Shown here one piece after another: positions 50,565 through 59,724 of a stretch of 64,000 bases of DNA. A program made the translations under genes and the position numbers. How positions within the stretch are numbered: position 1 is the stretch's first letter; each line of letters starts with the position of its first letter. The notes under the pieces were generated by a model. That model did no database searches and was not told the DNA's origin. It worked only from the letters and a program-made list of their open reading frames with translations. The stretch comes from Pseudomonadota bacterium (lineage in GTDB: Bacteria > Pseudomonadota > Gammaproteobacteria > Burkholderiales > Burkholderiaceae_B). The DNA is taken from assembly GCA_023425645.1 (NCBI GenBank), contig JAFACG010000019.1:62001-126000 (forward strand), given 5' to 3'.

Positions 50565-52169
50565 ATGAATCTGGACAAGGAATTGCAAAGCCAGGTGCCG
50601 GACCTGGCCGACGATGATTTGCTGCAGGACGATCCCGTGCTGCAGGCCTGGCTGCAGCGCGGACATCTGCAGCCGGGACTTCATGGATTGGAGCGCTACG
50701 GACGCGAGCTGGGGTCCGCCCATTGGCGGGCCCAGGGTGCCTTGGCCAATCGCGAGACGCCGCAATGGCGGCCCTGGTCGCCCCAGGGGGAGCGCATCGA
50801 CCAGGTGGACTTCCACCCGGCCTGGCATGCCCTGATGGAGCTGGGCATGGGGCAGGGCCTGCATGTCTGGCCTCACGAGCCGCGTCCGGGGCTGCATCTG
50901 GCCCGTGCGGCGGGTTTCTATATGCACGGCCAGATCGAGGCCGGGACCCTGTGCCCCCTGACCATGACCCGCGCGGCGGCGCCCTTGCTGCAGGGCGAAG
51001 GCTTCGAAGACTGGCGGCGACGCCTGGAAGTGCGCCAGTACGACCCTTCCAGCCGCCCCGTCGCGCGCAAGCACAGCGTGCTGCTGGGCATGGGCATGAC
51101 GGAGATGCAGGGCGGTTCGGACCTGCGCGGCTGCACCACGCAGGCGCATGCCGACGGCGACGGCCAGGCCTTTCGCCTGTATGGTCACAAGTGGTTCTTC
51201 TCGGTGCCGCAGGCGGACGCTCATCTGGTCCTGGCCCGTGAACAGGAGCAGTTGTCCTGCTTTCTCGTGCCGCGCCATGTCGCCGACGGGCTCAACGGCC
51301 TGCGCATCCGCCGCCTGAAAGACAAGCTGGGCAATCGTTCCAACGCCAGCGCCGAGATCGAGTTCGACGGGGCGCTGGCCTGGCGCGTGGGCGAGGCGGG
51401 TCGGGGGATCGCGCTGCTGGCGGGCATGGCGGCGCGCACCCGCGTCGATTGCGTGCTGGGCAGCGCCGCCCTGATGCGCCAGGCCTTGGTGCAGTCCTTG
51501 CATTACTGCCGCCATCGTCGCGCCTTCGGCAAGATCCTGCTGGAGCAGCCCTTGATGCAGGCGGTGCTTCTGGACATGGCGCTGGAGAGCGAGGCGGCGG
51601 CCCATCTGGCGTTCTTCCTGACGGAGTTGCAGGAAAGGGCGGACGATGAGCAGGCGCAGGGCGTCTTGCGCGTACTCGCGCCGGCCGCCAAGTTCTGGGT
51701 CTGCCGGCGGGCGGTGGCGCTGTGCGCCGAGGCGATGGAGACCTGGGGCGGCAATGGCTACGTCGAGGACGGGCCCATGCCGCGCCTGCTGCGCGAGGCG
51801 CCGGTGAATTCCATCTGGGAAGGTTCGGGCAACGTGATGTGCCTGGACGTGCAGCGCGCCCTGGTCCAGCCCGCCGTCCAGGCCGCCTTGCAGTCGGACC
51901 TGCAGGGCCGTTGCGCGGGTGACGCCCGCCTGGAGAATGCGGCGCGCGAGCTGATGGACAGGAGCGCCCAGGCGGGGGGGCGCGCCTGGACGCAGGCGCT
52001 GGCCGTGCTGTACCAGGCCTGCCTGATGCGCGAGATGGCGCCGCAGGACTGGGCCGGCCTTTTCCAGGCGCATCGGCTGGAGCGCGGCCCGGCCGCCGTG
52101 TTCGGCGTGGAGGGCGCGGCGCGGCCTCTGGACTGGCTCCGGCGCACCTGGCTCAGGCTGGACGCATGA
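50565..52169 (+). CDS. AidB-like acyl-CoA dehydrogenase
   Basis: A 534-residue flavoprotein. MGMTEMQGGSDLRGCTTQAH (FAD-binding/AidB signature), HKWFFSVPQADAHLVLARE, RIRRLKDKLGNRSNASAEIE, VDCVLGSAALMRQAL and ETWGGNGYVEDGPMPRLLRE match AidB, which is longer than ordinary acyl-CoA dehydrogenases. AidB is linked to alkylation response and binds DNA at its C-terminus. The 3-methyladenine glycosylase gene is about 2.6 kb away. Substrate unknown. Confidence 0.9.
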   Translation: MNLDKELQSQVPDLADDDLLQDDPVLQAWLQRGHLQPGLHGLERYGRELGSAHWRAQGALANRETPQWRPWSPQGERIDQVDFHPAWHALMELGMGQGLHVWPHEPRPGLHLARAAGFYMHGQIEAGTLCPLTMTRAAAPLLQGEGFEDWRRRLEVRQYDPSSRPVARKHSVLLGMGMTEMQGGSDLRGCTTQAHADGDGQAFRLYGHKWFFSVPQADAHLVLAREQEQLSCFLVPRHVADGLNGLRIRRLKDKLGNRSNASAEIEFDGALAWRVGEAGRGIALLAGMAARTRVDCVLGSAALMRQALVQSLHYCRHRRAFGKILLEQPLMQAVLLDMALESEAAAHLAFFLTELQERADDEQAQGVLRVLAPAAKFWVCRRAVALCAEAMETWGGNGYVEDGPMPRLLREAPVNSIWEGSGNVMCLDVQRALVQPAVQAALQSDLQGRCAGDARLENAARELMDRSAQAGGRAWTQALAVLYQACLMREMAPQDWAGLFQAHRLERGPAAVFGVEGAARPLDWLRRTWLRLDA

Positions 52170-52262
52170 GGCCTATGGGGAGAATGCTCTGGACAGGGGG
52201 CGGGCAATACCTATAATTTGTTAGCCCCGATTCTGCTTTTTGCCTGGAGCATCGTCCGCATC

Positions 52263-52844
52263 ATGATTGCCTTCGCCTTGCCGTGCCCGAGCCTGACTCC
52301 GCGCCTTCGCGCAAAGTTCGCCGCCCGCAGCGGACTTGCCGCCCTGCTGCTGATGCTGGCGGGGCAGGCGCAGGCGGCGGGCTTCCAGCTGGAGGGCCGG
52401 GTGGTGCGGGTGGCCGACGGGGATACCCTGACCGTGCTGCTGGACAATCGCCAGCAGCAGCGCGTGCGCCTGGCCAGCATCGACGCTCCCGAAACCACCA
52501 AGGATGCACGCCGCCCCGGCCAGCCCTATGCGGAGGCGTCGCGCCGCTATCTGTCCGAGCTGGTGGCCGGCAAGGACGTGCGGCTGTCCTGCTTCGAGAA
52601 AGACAGGCACGGACGGGCCGTCTGCGACGTGTTGCTGGAAGGCGGCCAGACCGCCAATCAGAAAATGGTGGAGGCCGGCCTTGCCATGGCCAACCGCGAA
52701 AAGCGCGGCCGTTTCCTGCGCGACGCGCGCATCGACGGCCTGGAGCGTGAAGCCAGGCGCGCCGGCCTGGGCATCTGGTCCGAACAGGAGCCGGTGGCGC
52801 CCTGGCAATGGCGCTACCAGTGCTGGCAGAAAGGCCAATGCTAG
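52263..52844 (+). CDS. Exported thermonuclease-like nuclease (SNase fold)
   Basis: A 193-residue staphylococcal-nuclease-like protein with a signal peptide (LAALLLMLAGQAQAAGF). Motifs: VVRVADGDTLTVLL, RVRLASIDAPETTKDARRPG (Asp and Glu of the active site), DRHGRAVCDVLL. ATG 52263 fits the signal peptide; an upstream TTG in frame adds nothing. Four-base stop/start overlap with the transporter operon begins at 52838. Confidence 0.9.
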   Translation: MIAFALPCPSLTPRLRAKFAARSGLAALLLMLAGQAQAAGFQLEGRVVRVADGDTLTVLLDNRQQQRVRLASIDAPETTKDARRPGQPYAEASRRYLSELVAGKDVRLSCFEKDRHGRAVCDVLLEGGQTANQKMVEAGLAMANREKRGRFLRDARIDGLEREARRAGLGIWSEQEPVAPWQWRYQCWQKGQC

Positions 52845-55024
52845 CCCGCCTGCGGCGGGCGCTGCTGATCCTGGGCTGCAGCGCGCTGGCCGCCTGCTCG
52901 GAGCCGGTCAACAGCCCCTACGAGGAGCACAGCGCGGCGGAAAACGTGCTGTACAGCGCGTTCACCACCCGTTCGCCCAACCACTTGGATCCGGCGCTGT
53001 CCTATTCCGGGGACGAGACGCCGTTCACCTATTCCATCTACGAACCCCTGTACGGCTATCACTACCTGGACCGGCCCTACCGCCTGATTCCCAAGGCGGC
53101 CGCCGAACTGGTCGAGCCCGTCTACCTGGACGCCAATGGCCGCCGCCTGCCGGCCGATGCGCCGGGAGAGCAGGTGGCCATCAGCCGCTACGACATTCCC
53201 ATCAAGCCGGGCATCGCCTTCCAGCCCCATCCGGCCTTCGCGCGCGACGAGCAGGGCCAGTACCGCTACTATCCCATGCGCGCACCGGACCTGCGGGACG
53301 CTTTCAGCATCAGTGACTTCCCCCATGCGGATTCGCGCGAGCTCAATGCGCAGGATTATGTCTATGCCTTCAAGCGCCTGGCCAGCCCGCGCCTGGCTTC
53401 GCCCATATCCGGCGTGATGGCCGAGCATGTGCGCGGCTTCAAGGAACTGGCCCAGCAGTTGGCGCAGGACGACAAGCGCTCGCCCCGGCCCGACTGGCTG
53501 GACCTGCGGCCCTACACGCTGTCAGGGGTGCAGGCGCTGGACGAGCACACCTTGCGCATCGAGGTGCTGGGGAAGTACCCCCAGTTCAAGTACTGGCTGG
53601 CCATGACGTTCACGGCCCCTGTCCCCTGGGAGGCGGAGCGCTTCTACAGCCAGCCGCGCATGGCGCAGCACAACCTGACCCTGGACAGTTGGCCCGTGGG
53701 CACCGGCCCCTTCATGTTGACCGAGTCCCAGACCAACCGGCGCCACGTGCTCAGCCGCAATCCCTTGTACCGGGGCGAGCCCTACCCGTGCGTGGGCGAG
53801 GCCGGCGACCTGGAAGCCGGCCTGCTAGCGGACTGCGGCAAGTCCATGCCCTTTCTGGACAAGGTGGTGTTTTCGCTGGAGAAGGAAAGCGTGCCCCTGA
53901 TGGGCAAGTTCCTGCAAGGCTATTACGACATTCCCCAGGTGGAGCGCGGCGAGTACGGCGTGGCCATGACCGTGGCGGCCAACGATTCTGCCGACAAGGC
54001 GGCGCTGTACAGGGAGCGGGGCCTGCAGTTGCGCACGGCGCCCGAGGCGCAGCTGTTCTACATGGGCTTCAACTGGCATGACCCGGTGGTAGGCAAGGGC
54101 GATACGCCCGAGCAGGCCGAGCGCAATCGCAAGCTGCGCCAGGCCGTGAGCATTGCCTTCGACTGGGAGGAGTACGTCTCCATCTTCATGAACGATCAGG
54201 CCCAGGTGGCGCACAGCCCGCTGCCGCCGGGCGTGCCGGGCTACCAGCCGCTGCCGCAGGGGGCCAATCCCTATGTCTACACCGTCAAGGGTCAGACGGT
54301 GCAGCGCCGCAGCCTGGACGAGGCGCGCGAGCTGCTGCGCGAAGCCGGCTACCCGGACGGGCGCGATGCGCGCACCGGCAAGCCGCTGATCCTGTACTAC
54401 GATTCCATGGGCGGCATGGGCTCGGACGCCACCGTGGACTGGATGCGCCGCCAGCTGGGCCAGGTGGGCCTGCAGCTGGAGGTGCGCGCCACCGACTACA
54501 ACCGCTTCCAGGACAAGATGAAGCGCGGCGCCGCGCAGATGTTCATCTGGGGCTGGGTGGCGGACTATCCTGACGCCGAGAACTTCCTGACTCTGCTCTA
54601 CGGTCCGCAATCGAAGGTGGATCATGGGGGGGAGAACGCCGCCAACTACCAGAGCGACGCTTATGACCGGCTGTACGAGCAGATGCGTTTCCTGAACGAC
54701 GGCCCCGACAAGGAAGCCGTCATCCACGAGATGGTCAAGGTGGTGCAGCACGATGCGCCCTGGATGTTCGGCTATGTGCCCAATGCGGGCGGGGCCTATC
54801 AGGTGTGGGTGCGCAATGCCAAGCCCTCCCTGATGATACGCGACAGCCTGCAGTACTACCGCATCGACGCGCAGCAGCGGGTGGAGCGGATCCAGGAGTG
54901 GAACCGTCCTGTCTGGTGGCCGGCCATTCCCTTGCTGCTGATGCTGGCCGCGCTGGTGTGGGCGGTGCGGCGCATGGCGCGCCAGCGCCGCACCCGCGCC
55001 GCCCTGCGCAAGGAGGAATCCTGA
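52838..55024 (+). CDS. ABC transporter substrate-binding lipoprotein, family 5, with C-terminal TM
   Basis: A 728-residue oligopeptide-type binding protein. Lipobox LAAC (Cys20) at the N-terminus, SBP_bac_5 marks (PDLRDAFSISDFPHADSREL; NAQDYVYAFKRLA; VGTGPFMLTESQ; GWVADYPDAENFLTLLYGP). The C-terminus has a transmembrane helix (WWPAIPLLLMLAALVWAVRR) and basic tail, unusual for this class, so the protein may be held by both ends. First gene of a transporter operon. Confidence 0.9.
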   Translation: MLARLRRALLILGCSALAACSEPVNSPYEEHSAAENVLYSAFTTRSPNHLDPALSYSGDETPFTYSIYEPLYGYHYLDRPYRLIPKAAAELVEPVYLDANGRRLPADAPGEQVAISRYDIPIKPGIAFQPHPAFARDEQGQYRYYPMRAPDLRDAFSISDFPHADSRELNAQDYVYAFKRLASPRLASPISGVMAEHVRGFKELAQQLAQDDKRSPRPDWLDLRPYTLSGVQALDEHTLRIEVLGKYPQFKYWLAMTFTAPVPWEAERFYSQPRMAQHNLTLDSWPVGTGPFMLTESQTNRRHVLSRNPLYRGEPYPCVGEAGDLEAGLLADCGKSMPFLDKVVFSLEKESVPLMGKFLQGYYDIPQVERGEYGVAMTVAANDSADKAALYRERGLQLRTAPEAQLFYMGFNWHDPVVGKGDTPEQAERNRKLRQAVSIAFDWEEYVSIFMNDQAQVAHSPLPPGVPGYQPLPQGANPYVYTVKGQTVQRRSLDEARELLREAGYPDGRDARTGKPLILYYDSMGGMGSDATVDWMRRQLGQVGLQLEVRATDYNRFQDKMKRGAAQMFIWGWVADYPDAENFLTLLYGPQSKVDHGGENAANYQSDAYDRLYEQMRFLNDGPDKEAVIHEMVKVVQHDAPWMFGYVPNAGGAYQVWVRNAKPSLMIRDSLQYYRIDAQQRVERIQEWNRPVWWPAIPLLLMLAALVWAVRRMARQRRTRAALRKEES

Positions 55025-56001
55025 TGTTTTCTTATCTGTTGCGGCGCGTGCTGTACGGAGCCCTGATCCTGGTCGGCGTGAATCTGCTGACCTTCATCCT
55101 GTTCTTCGCCGTGAACACGCCCGACGACATGGCGCGCCTGTCCATCGGCGGGCAGCGTGTCAGCCAGACGGCGATAGACAACTGGAAGGCCGAACGCGGC
55201 TACGACAAGCCCTTGTTCTACAACGGCCAGGCGCAGGGCGGCGAACGGTTTACCGACACCATCTTCTATGAACGTTCCGTGCCTTTGCTGCGCCTGGATT
55301 TCGGCCTGTCCGACCAGGGGCAGGATATCGGCTACCAGATACGCAACCGCATGGGTCCCAGCCTGGCCCTGGCCCTGCCCACATTCTTTCTGGGCCTGTG
55401 GGTCTGCATCAGCTTCTCCCTGCTGATGGTCTTTTTCCGCGGCAGCCGCCTGGACTTTTCGGCGGTCGTGCTGTGCGTCGTGCTGATGTCCATCTCCGGG
55501 CTGTTCTACATCATCGCCGGGCAATGGCTGTTCGCCCGGGTGCTGCGCTGGGTGCCGTTTTCCGGCTGGGTGCAGGGCCTGGAGAACTGGCGCTTCCTGG
55601 TCCTGCCCGTGCTGGTGGGCATTCTGTCCAGGCTCGGCGCCGAATCGCGCTTCTACCGCAGCCTGTTCCTGGAGGAGGCCAGCCGGGACTACGTGCGCAC
55701 GGCGCGCTCCAAGGGCCTGGCCGAGCGCTGGGTGCTGTTTCGCCACGTGCTGCCCAATGCGCTGTTGCCCATCCTGACGAGCACGGTGTCCGCCTTGCCG
55801 CTGCTGTTCATGGGCAGCCTGATCTCGGAATCGTTCTTCGGCATTCCGGGGCTGGGCAGTTTCACCATCGATGCCATCAATGCCCAGGACTTCTCCATCG
55901 TGCGCGCCATGGTGTTCCTGGGATCGCTGCTGTATATAGCAGGGCTGATCCTGGCGGACATATCCTACACGCTGGTCGATCCCCGCATCCGCTTCAGTTG
56001 A
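55024..56001 (+). CDS. ABC transporter permease, DppB/OppB-like
   Basis: A 325-residue permease: MFSYLLRRVLYGALILVGVN start, EAA loop EEASRDYVRTARSKGLAERW with VLFRHVLPNAL, and six hydrophobic segments. Its ATG overlaps the end of the binding-protein gene (TGATG). Between the first TMs is an unusually long loop (DDMARLSIGGQRVSQTAIDN and following). Confidence 0.92.
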   Translation: MFSYLLRRVLYGALILVGVNLLTFILFFAVNTPDDMARLSIGGQRVSQTAIDNWKAERGYDKPLFYNGQAQGGERFTDTIFYERSVPLLRLDFGLSDQGQDIGYQIRNRMGPSLALALPTFFLGLWVCISFSLLMVFFRGSRLDFSAVVLCVVLMSISGLFYIIAGQWLFARVLRWVPFSGWVQGLENWRFLVLPVLVGILSRLGAESRFYRSLFLEEASRDYVRTARSKGLAERWVLFRHVLPNALLPILTSTVSALPLLFMGSLISESFFGIPGLGSFTIDAINAQDFSIVRAMVFLGSLLYIAGLILADISYTLVDPRIRFS

Positions 56002-56008
56002 GTCCGCC

Positions 56009-57466
56009 ATGCCACAGTTCGTCTTTCTCTGGACCGATACCTTCGTGCTGGCGCTGTTCCTGGCGATGGCCGTCTATGCGCTGCGCGTGGCGCGCCGCCC
56101 GGGGCTGCGTTCGGCCTGGGCCAGCGTGGCGCGTACACCCTCGGCCATGTGCGCGGCCGTCTTCCTGGCTTTTTTCCTGCTGGTGGGCCTGCTCGATTCC
56201 ATCCACTATCGGCCCATGCTGCCGCCGGCGCCCGGCCAGGAGGCGGCTGCGCCCACGTATGCGCCGGTGGCCCGTTCCGTGCTGGACGACCTGTTGGGCC
56301 GCGCCGCCCTGTCGGATGTGGAAAAAACCTATTCCGCGCCCCTGGCGCGCTTTCAGTTGACCAAGGAAACCGTGCTGATCGCAGGCGAGGCGGTGCGCGA
56401 CTTCCCGCGCCTGATCAACGCCGGGGTAGGCATGGATACCATCCAGGCCCATCACCAGGACGTCCGGCGGCTGGCCCTGCGGGGGCTGGCCTGGGGAGCG
56501 GGCTGGTGCTTGCTGCTGGCGCTGGCCCTGACCCTGTGGGGGCGGCGCAAGGCCCTGGAACCGGGCTGGGCCGGCGCCTGGGCCTACTGGTGGCAGGGCC
56601 AGGGCCTGGTGCCCTGGCGGGCCGTCTGGATCAGCGCCTGCCTGCTCGGCCTGGTGCTGAGCGTGGTGATCAGCCTGAGCGCCAACTATCACGTGCTGGG
56701 CACGGACCGCACCGGCAACGACATTCTTTGGCAGGCGCTCAAGAGCGTGCGCACGGCCCTGGTCATCGGCACGCTGACCACCTTCGCCATGCTGCCGCCG
56801 GCCATCATACTGGGTCTGGCCGCCGGTTACTTCAGGGGCTGGGTGGACGATGTCATCCAGTACATCTACACCACGCTGACCTCGATTCCCGGCGTGCTGC
56901 TGATCGCCGCCTGCGTGCTGATGATGCAGGTGTACATAGACACGCACCCGGACAGTTTCGACACCGTGGCGGCCCGCGCCGACCTGCGCCTGTTCATGCT
57001 GTGCCTGATCCTGGGACTCACGGGGTGGGCGGGACTGTGCCGCCTGCTGCGCGCCGAGGTGCTGAAGCTGCGCGAGCTGGACTATGTGCAGGCCGCACAG
57101 GCCTTCGGCGTCAGCCCCTTGCGCATCATGTTCCGTCACCTGCTGCCCAATGTCATGCACATCGTTCTCATCACCCTGATCCTGGAGTTTTCCGGGCTGG
57201 TCCTGTATGAGGCCGTGCTGTCTTACCTGGGCATAGGGGTGGATCCCAGCATGCCCTCGTTCGGGCGCATGATCGACGCCGCGCGCAGCGAACTGTCGCG
57301 CGATCCCATCATCTGGTGGGGGCTGGCCGGCGCCTTCGCTTTCATGCTGGCGCTGGTGCTGTCCGCCAATATCTTCGCCGACGCGGTGCAGGCGGCCTTC
57401 GATCCCCGCACGCGCCGCTTCCGTGCGGTCCGTTTGCGCCATCCCGCTGGAGACACCAAGCCATGA
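56009..57466 (+). CDS. ABC transporter permease, DppC/OppC-like, extended N-terminus
   Basis: A 485-residue permease, longer than DppC (about 300) because of ~200 extra N-terminal residues with two more TM segments and a soluble part (AEAVRDFPRLINAGVGMDTI). The core has YHVLGTDRTGNDILWQALKS and the EAA loop RELDYVQAAQAFGVSPLRIM with FRHLLPNVMH. It ends with IFADAVQAAFDPRTRRFRAV. Confidence 0.92.
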   Translation: MPQFVFLWTDTFVLALFLAMAVYALRVARRPGLRSAWASVARTPSAMCAAVFLAFFLLVGLLDSIHYRPMLPPAPGQEAAAPTYAPVARSVLDDLLGRAALSDVEKTYSAPLARFQLTKETVLIAGEAVRDFPRLINAGVGMDTIQAHHQDVRRLALRGLAWGAGWCLLLALALTLWGRRKALEPGWAGAWAYWWQGQGLVPWRAVWISACLLGLVLSVVISLSANYHVLGTDRTGNDILWQALKSVRTALVIGTLTTFAMLPPAIILGLAAGYFRGWVDDVIQYIYTTLTSIPGVLLIAACVLMMQVYIDTHPDSFDTVAARADLRLFMLCLILGLTGWAGLCRLLRAEVLKLRELDYVQAAQAFGVSPLRIMFRHLLPNVMHIVLITLILEFSGLVLYEAVLSYLGIGVDPSMPSFGRMIDAARSELSRDPIIWWGLAGAFAFMLALVLSANIFADAVQAAFDPRTRRFRAVRLRHPAGDTKP

Positions 57467-59175
57467 CGAGCCCATCCGGCAGTTCTTCCGTTCTGCATAT
57501 CCAGGGCCTGGAAGTGCGCGTGCAATCCGACGCCGGGGTGCAAAGCGTGGTGCGCAATTTGTCCATGGCGGTGCGCAAGGGCGAAACCTTCGCCCTGGTG
57601 GGCGAATCGGGTTGCGGCAAGAGCATGACGGCCATGGCCATCCTGCGCCTGCTGCCCGAAGCCGCCTGGATGCAGTCCGGCGCCATCGAGCTGGACGGCC
57701 TGGACCTGCCGCCGCTGGCCGAGGAGCAGATGCAGGACGTGCGCGGCCGGCGCATCAGCGTCATCTTCCAGGAGCCGTCCACCAGCCTGAATCCGGTCAT
57801 GTCCGTCGGCCGGCAGATCAGCGAGGTCATACGCCGGCACCGCGTGGCGCCGGCCGGGCAGGAGCGCGCGGCGGCGGTGCGCTGGCTCAAGCGCGTGGGC
57901 ATCCCGGCCGCCGAGCAGCGCTACGACGATTTTCCCTTCCAGTTCTCGGGCGGACAGAAGCAGCGCATCATGATCGCCATCGCCTTGGCGGCCGAACCCG
58001 ACCTGCTGGTGGCCGATGAACCCACCACCGCCCTGGACGTGACGGTGCAGGCGCAGATCCTGCAGCTGCTGGCCGACATACAGAAGGAAATGGGGCTGGC
58101 CATCCTGCTGATCACGCACGATCTGGCGGTGGTGCGCCAGTACGCGGACTACGTGGCGCTGATGCGCCATGGCCAGATCGTGGAATCGGGCCTGGCCAGC
58201 CAGTTCTTCCTGCGGCCCACGCATCCTTATGCGCGTGAATTGCTGGGCGCCATCCCCACGTATGACAAGCGCGGGCGTCCGCTCTCCAGGGAGGCGGCGC
58301 CCGAGCCCGGACGGGCCCCCGAAAAGGGAGGGCTCGTCCTGGAGATCGAGGCCCTGTCCGTGGCCTACCGCCAGTCGGGCTCCTGGTGGCGCCGCCTGCC
58401 GCCCGTGCCGGTGGTCAAGGACCTGAGCCTGCAGCTGCACAAGGGCGAAACCCTGGCCCTGCTGGGCGAGTCCGGCTGCGGCAAGAGCACGGTGGCGCGC
58501 GCCTTGATGCGCCTGCTGGACAGCCAGGCCGAGATCGGCGGCCGGGTCAGGCTGCTGGGGCAGGACGTGCTGGCGGCCAGGGGCAAGGCCCTGCGGCAGC
58601 TCAGGTCGCGACTGCAGATCATCTTCCAGGACCCGTACGGATCGCTGGACCCGCGCATGATGGTGGGCGACATTCTCCAGGAGGGCCTGTCCGCGCTGCG
58701 CCCGGACCTGGACGGCGCGGCGCGGCGCAAGCGCGTGGCGACCCTGGTCGATCAGGTGGGCCTGCCCAAGAACACGCTGGAGCGCTACGCGCACGAGTTT
58801 TCGGGCGGGCAGCGCCAGCGCATCGCCATCGCGCGCGCCCTGGCGGTGGAGCCCGCGGTGCTGATCTGCGACGAGCCGACCTCGGCGCTGGACGTGTCGG
58901 TGCAGGCGCAGATACTGGACCTGATGCGCCAGCTGCAGGCCGAGCTGGGTCTGGCCTATCTGTTCATCACGCATAATTTCGGCGTGGTCGAGTACCTGGC
59001 CGACCGCATCGCCATCATGGCGCAGGGGCGCATCGTCGAGCAGGGCAGCGCCGAGCAGGTGCTGTTTCATGCCCGGCAGGAGCAGACGCAGCGCCTGCTG
59101 GCCGCCGTGCCCAGACTGGAGGTCGAGCCGGCCGCCCGGCGCCCCGGCCGCCGCAGCCTGGCCGGATCAGGATGA
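57463..59175 (+). CDS. ABC transporter ATPase, fused DppD-DppF type
   Basis: A 570-residue tandem ATPase. Domain 1 Walker A GESGCGKS, signature FSGGQKQR, Walker B LLVADEP; domain 2 [49 protein letters not shown]. Each half ends in the oligopeptide-type C-terminal motif ([23 protein letters not shown]). ATG 57463 overlaps the permease stop. It powers the four-gene transporter. Confidence 0.95.
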   Translation: MTSPSGSSSVLHIQGLEVRVQSDAGVQSVVRNLSMAVRKGETFALVGESGCGKSMTAMAILRLLPEAAWMQSGAIELDGLDLPPLAEEQMQDVRGRRISVIFQEPSTSLNPVMSVGRQISEVIRRHRVAPAGQERAAAVRWLKRVGIPAAEQRYDDFPFQFSGGQKQRIMIAIALAAEPDLLVADEPTTALDVTVQAQILQLLADIQKEMGLAILLITHDLAVVRQYADYVALMRHGQIVESGLASQFFLRPTHPYARELLGAIPTYDKRGRPLSREAAPEPGRAPEKGGLVLEIEALSVAYRQSGSWWRRLPPVPVVKDLSLQLHKGETLALLGESGCGKSTVARALMRLLDSQAEIGGRVRLLGQDVLAARGKALRQLRSRLQIIFQDPYGSLDPRMMVGDILQEGLSALRPDLDGAARRKRVATLVDQVGLPKNTLERYAHEFSGGQRQRIAIARALAVEPAVLICDEPTSALDVSVQAQILDLMRQLQAELGLAYLFITHNFGVVEYLADRIAIMAQGRIVEQGSAEQVLFHARQEQTQRLLAAVPRLEVEPAARRPGRRSLAGSG

Positions 59176-59265
59176 ATGAGTCCGGCGTACGGCGTCCGGC
59201 GGCTATCTGTGCCTCCTGTATGTGTCTACAATAGGACTGTCTGGTCAGTGATTGATGAATAAACC

Positions 59266-59724
59266 ATGAGCCTGAAGGTTTTTGATCTCGAGTGCGAACA
59301 CGGTCATGTGTTCGAGGGCTGGTTCAGCTCGCGCGACAGCTACGACGAGCAGTTGCAAAAAGGGCTGCTGTGCTGCCCGGTCTGCGACAGTCGCCAGGTC
59401 AGCCGCAAGCTGTCCGCGCCGCGCATCAATGTAGGCGCCCAGGCCCCGGCGGACCTCCCGGCGCCCATGGACAATCCCGCGCCGCCGCAAGCCCGGATGC
59501 AGGATGCCCAGGGGCAGTTCCTGCAGCAGCTGCGTTCCATGATCCGCCAGTCGGACGACGTCGGGGCCCGGTTCGCCGAGGAAGCCCGGCGCATGCACGA
59601 AGGCCAGGCGCGCCAGCGCTCGATCCGCGGCCAGGCGACCCTGCAGCAGTACCAGGAGCTGGCCGAGGACGGCATCATCGCCATGCCGATCCCGGATTTC
59701 CTGGACGACGATCGCCTGCAGTAG
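59266..59724 (+). CDS. DUF1178 protein
   Basis: A 152-residue protein: MSLKVFDLECEHGHVFEGWF then FSSRDSYDEQLQKGLLCCPVCDS, the DUF1178 start with a zinc-ribbon-like CEHGH…CCPVC pattern. The C-terminal GIIAMPIPDFLDDDRLQ closes the family. Function unknown. Its last 50 bp overlap the oppositely oriented regulator gene. Confidence 0.9.
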   Translation: MSLKVFDLECEHGHVFEGWFSSRDSYDEQLQKGLLCCPVCDSRQVSRKLSAPRINVGAQAPADLPAPMDNPAPPQARMQDAQGQFLQQLRSMIRQSDDVGARFAEEARRMHEGQARQRSIRGQATLQQYQELAEDGIIAMPIPDFLDDDRLQ

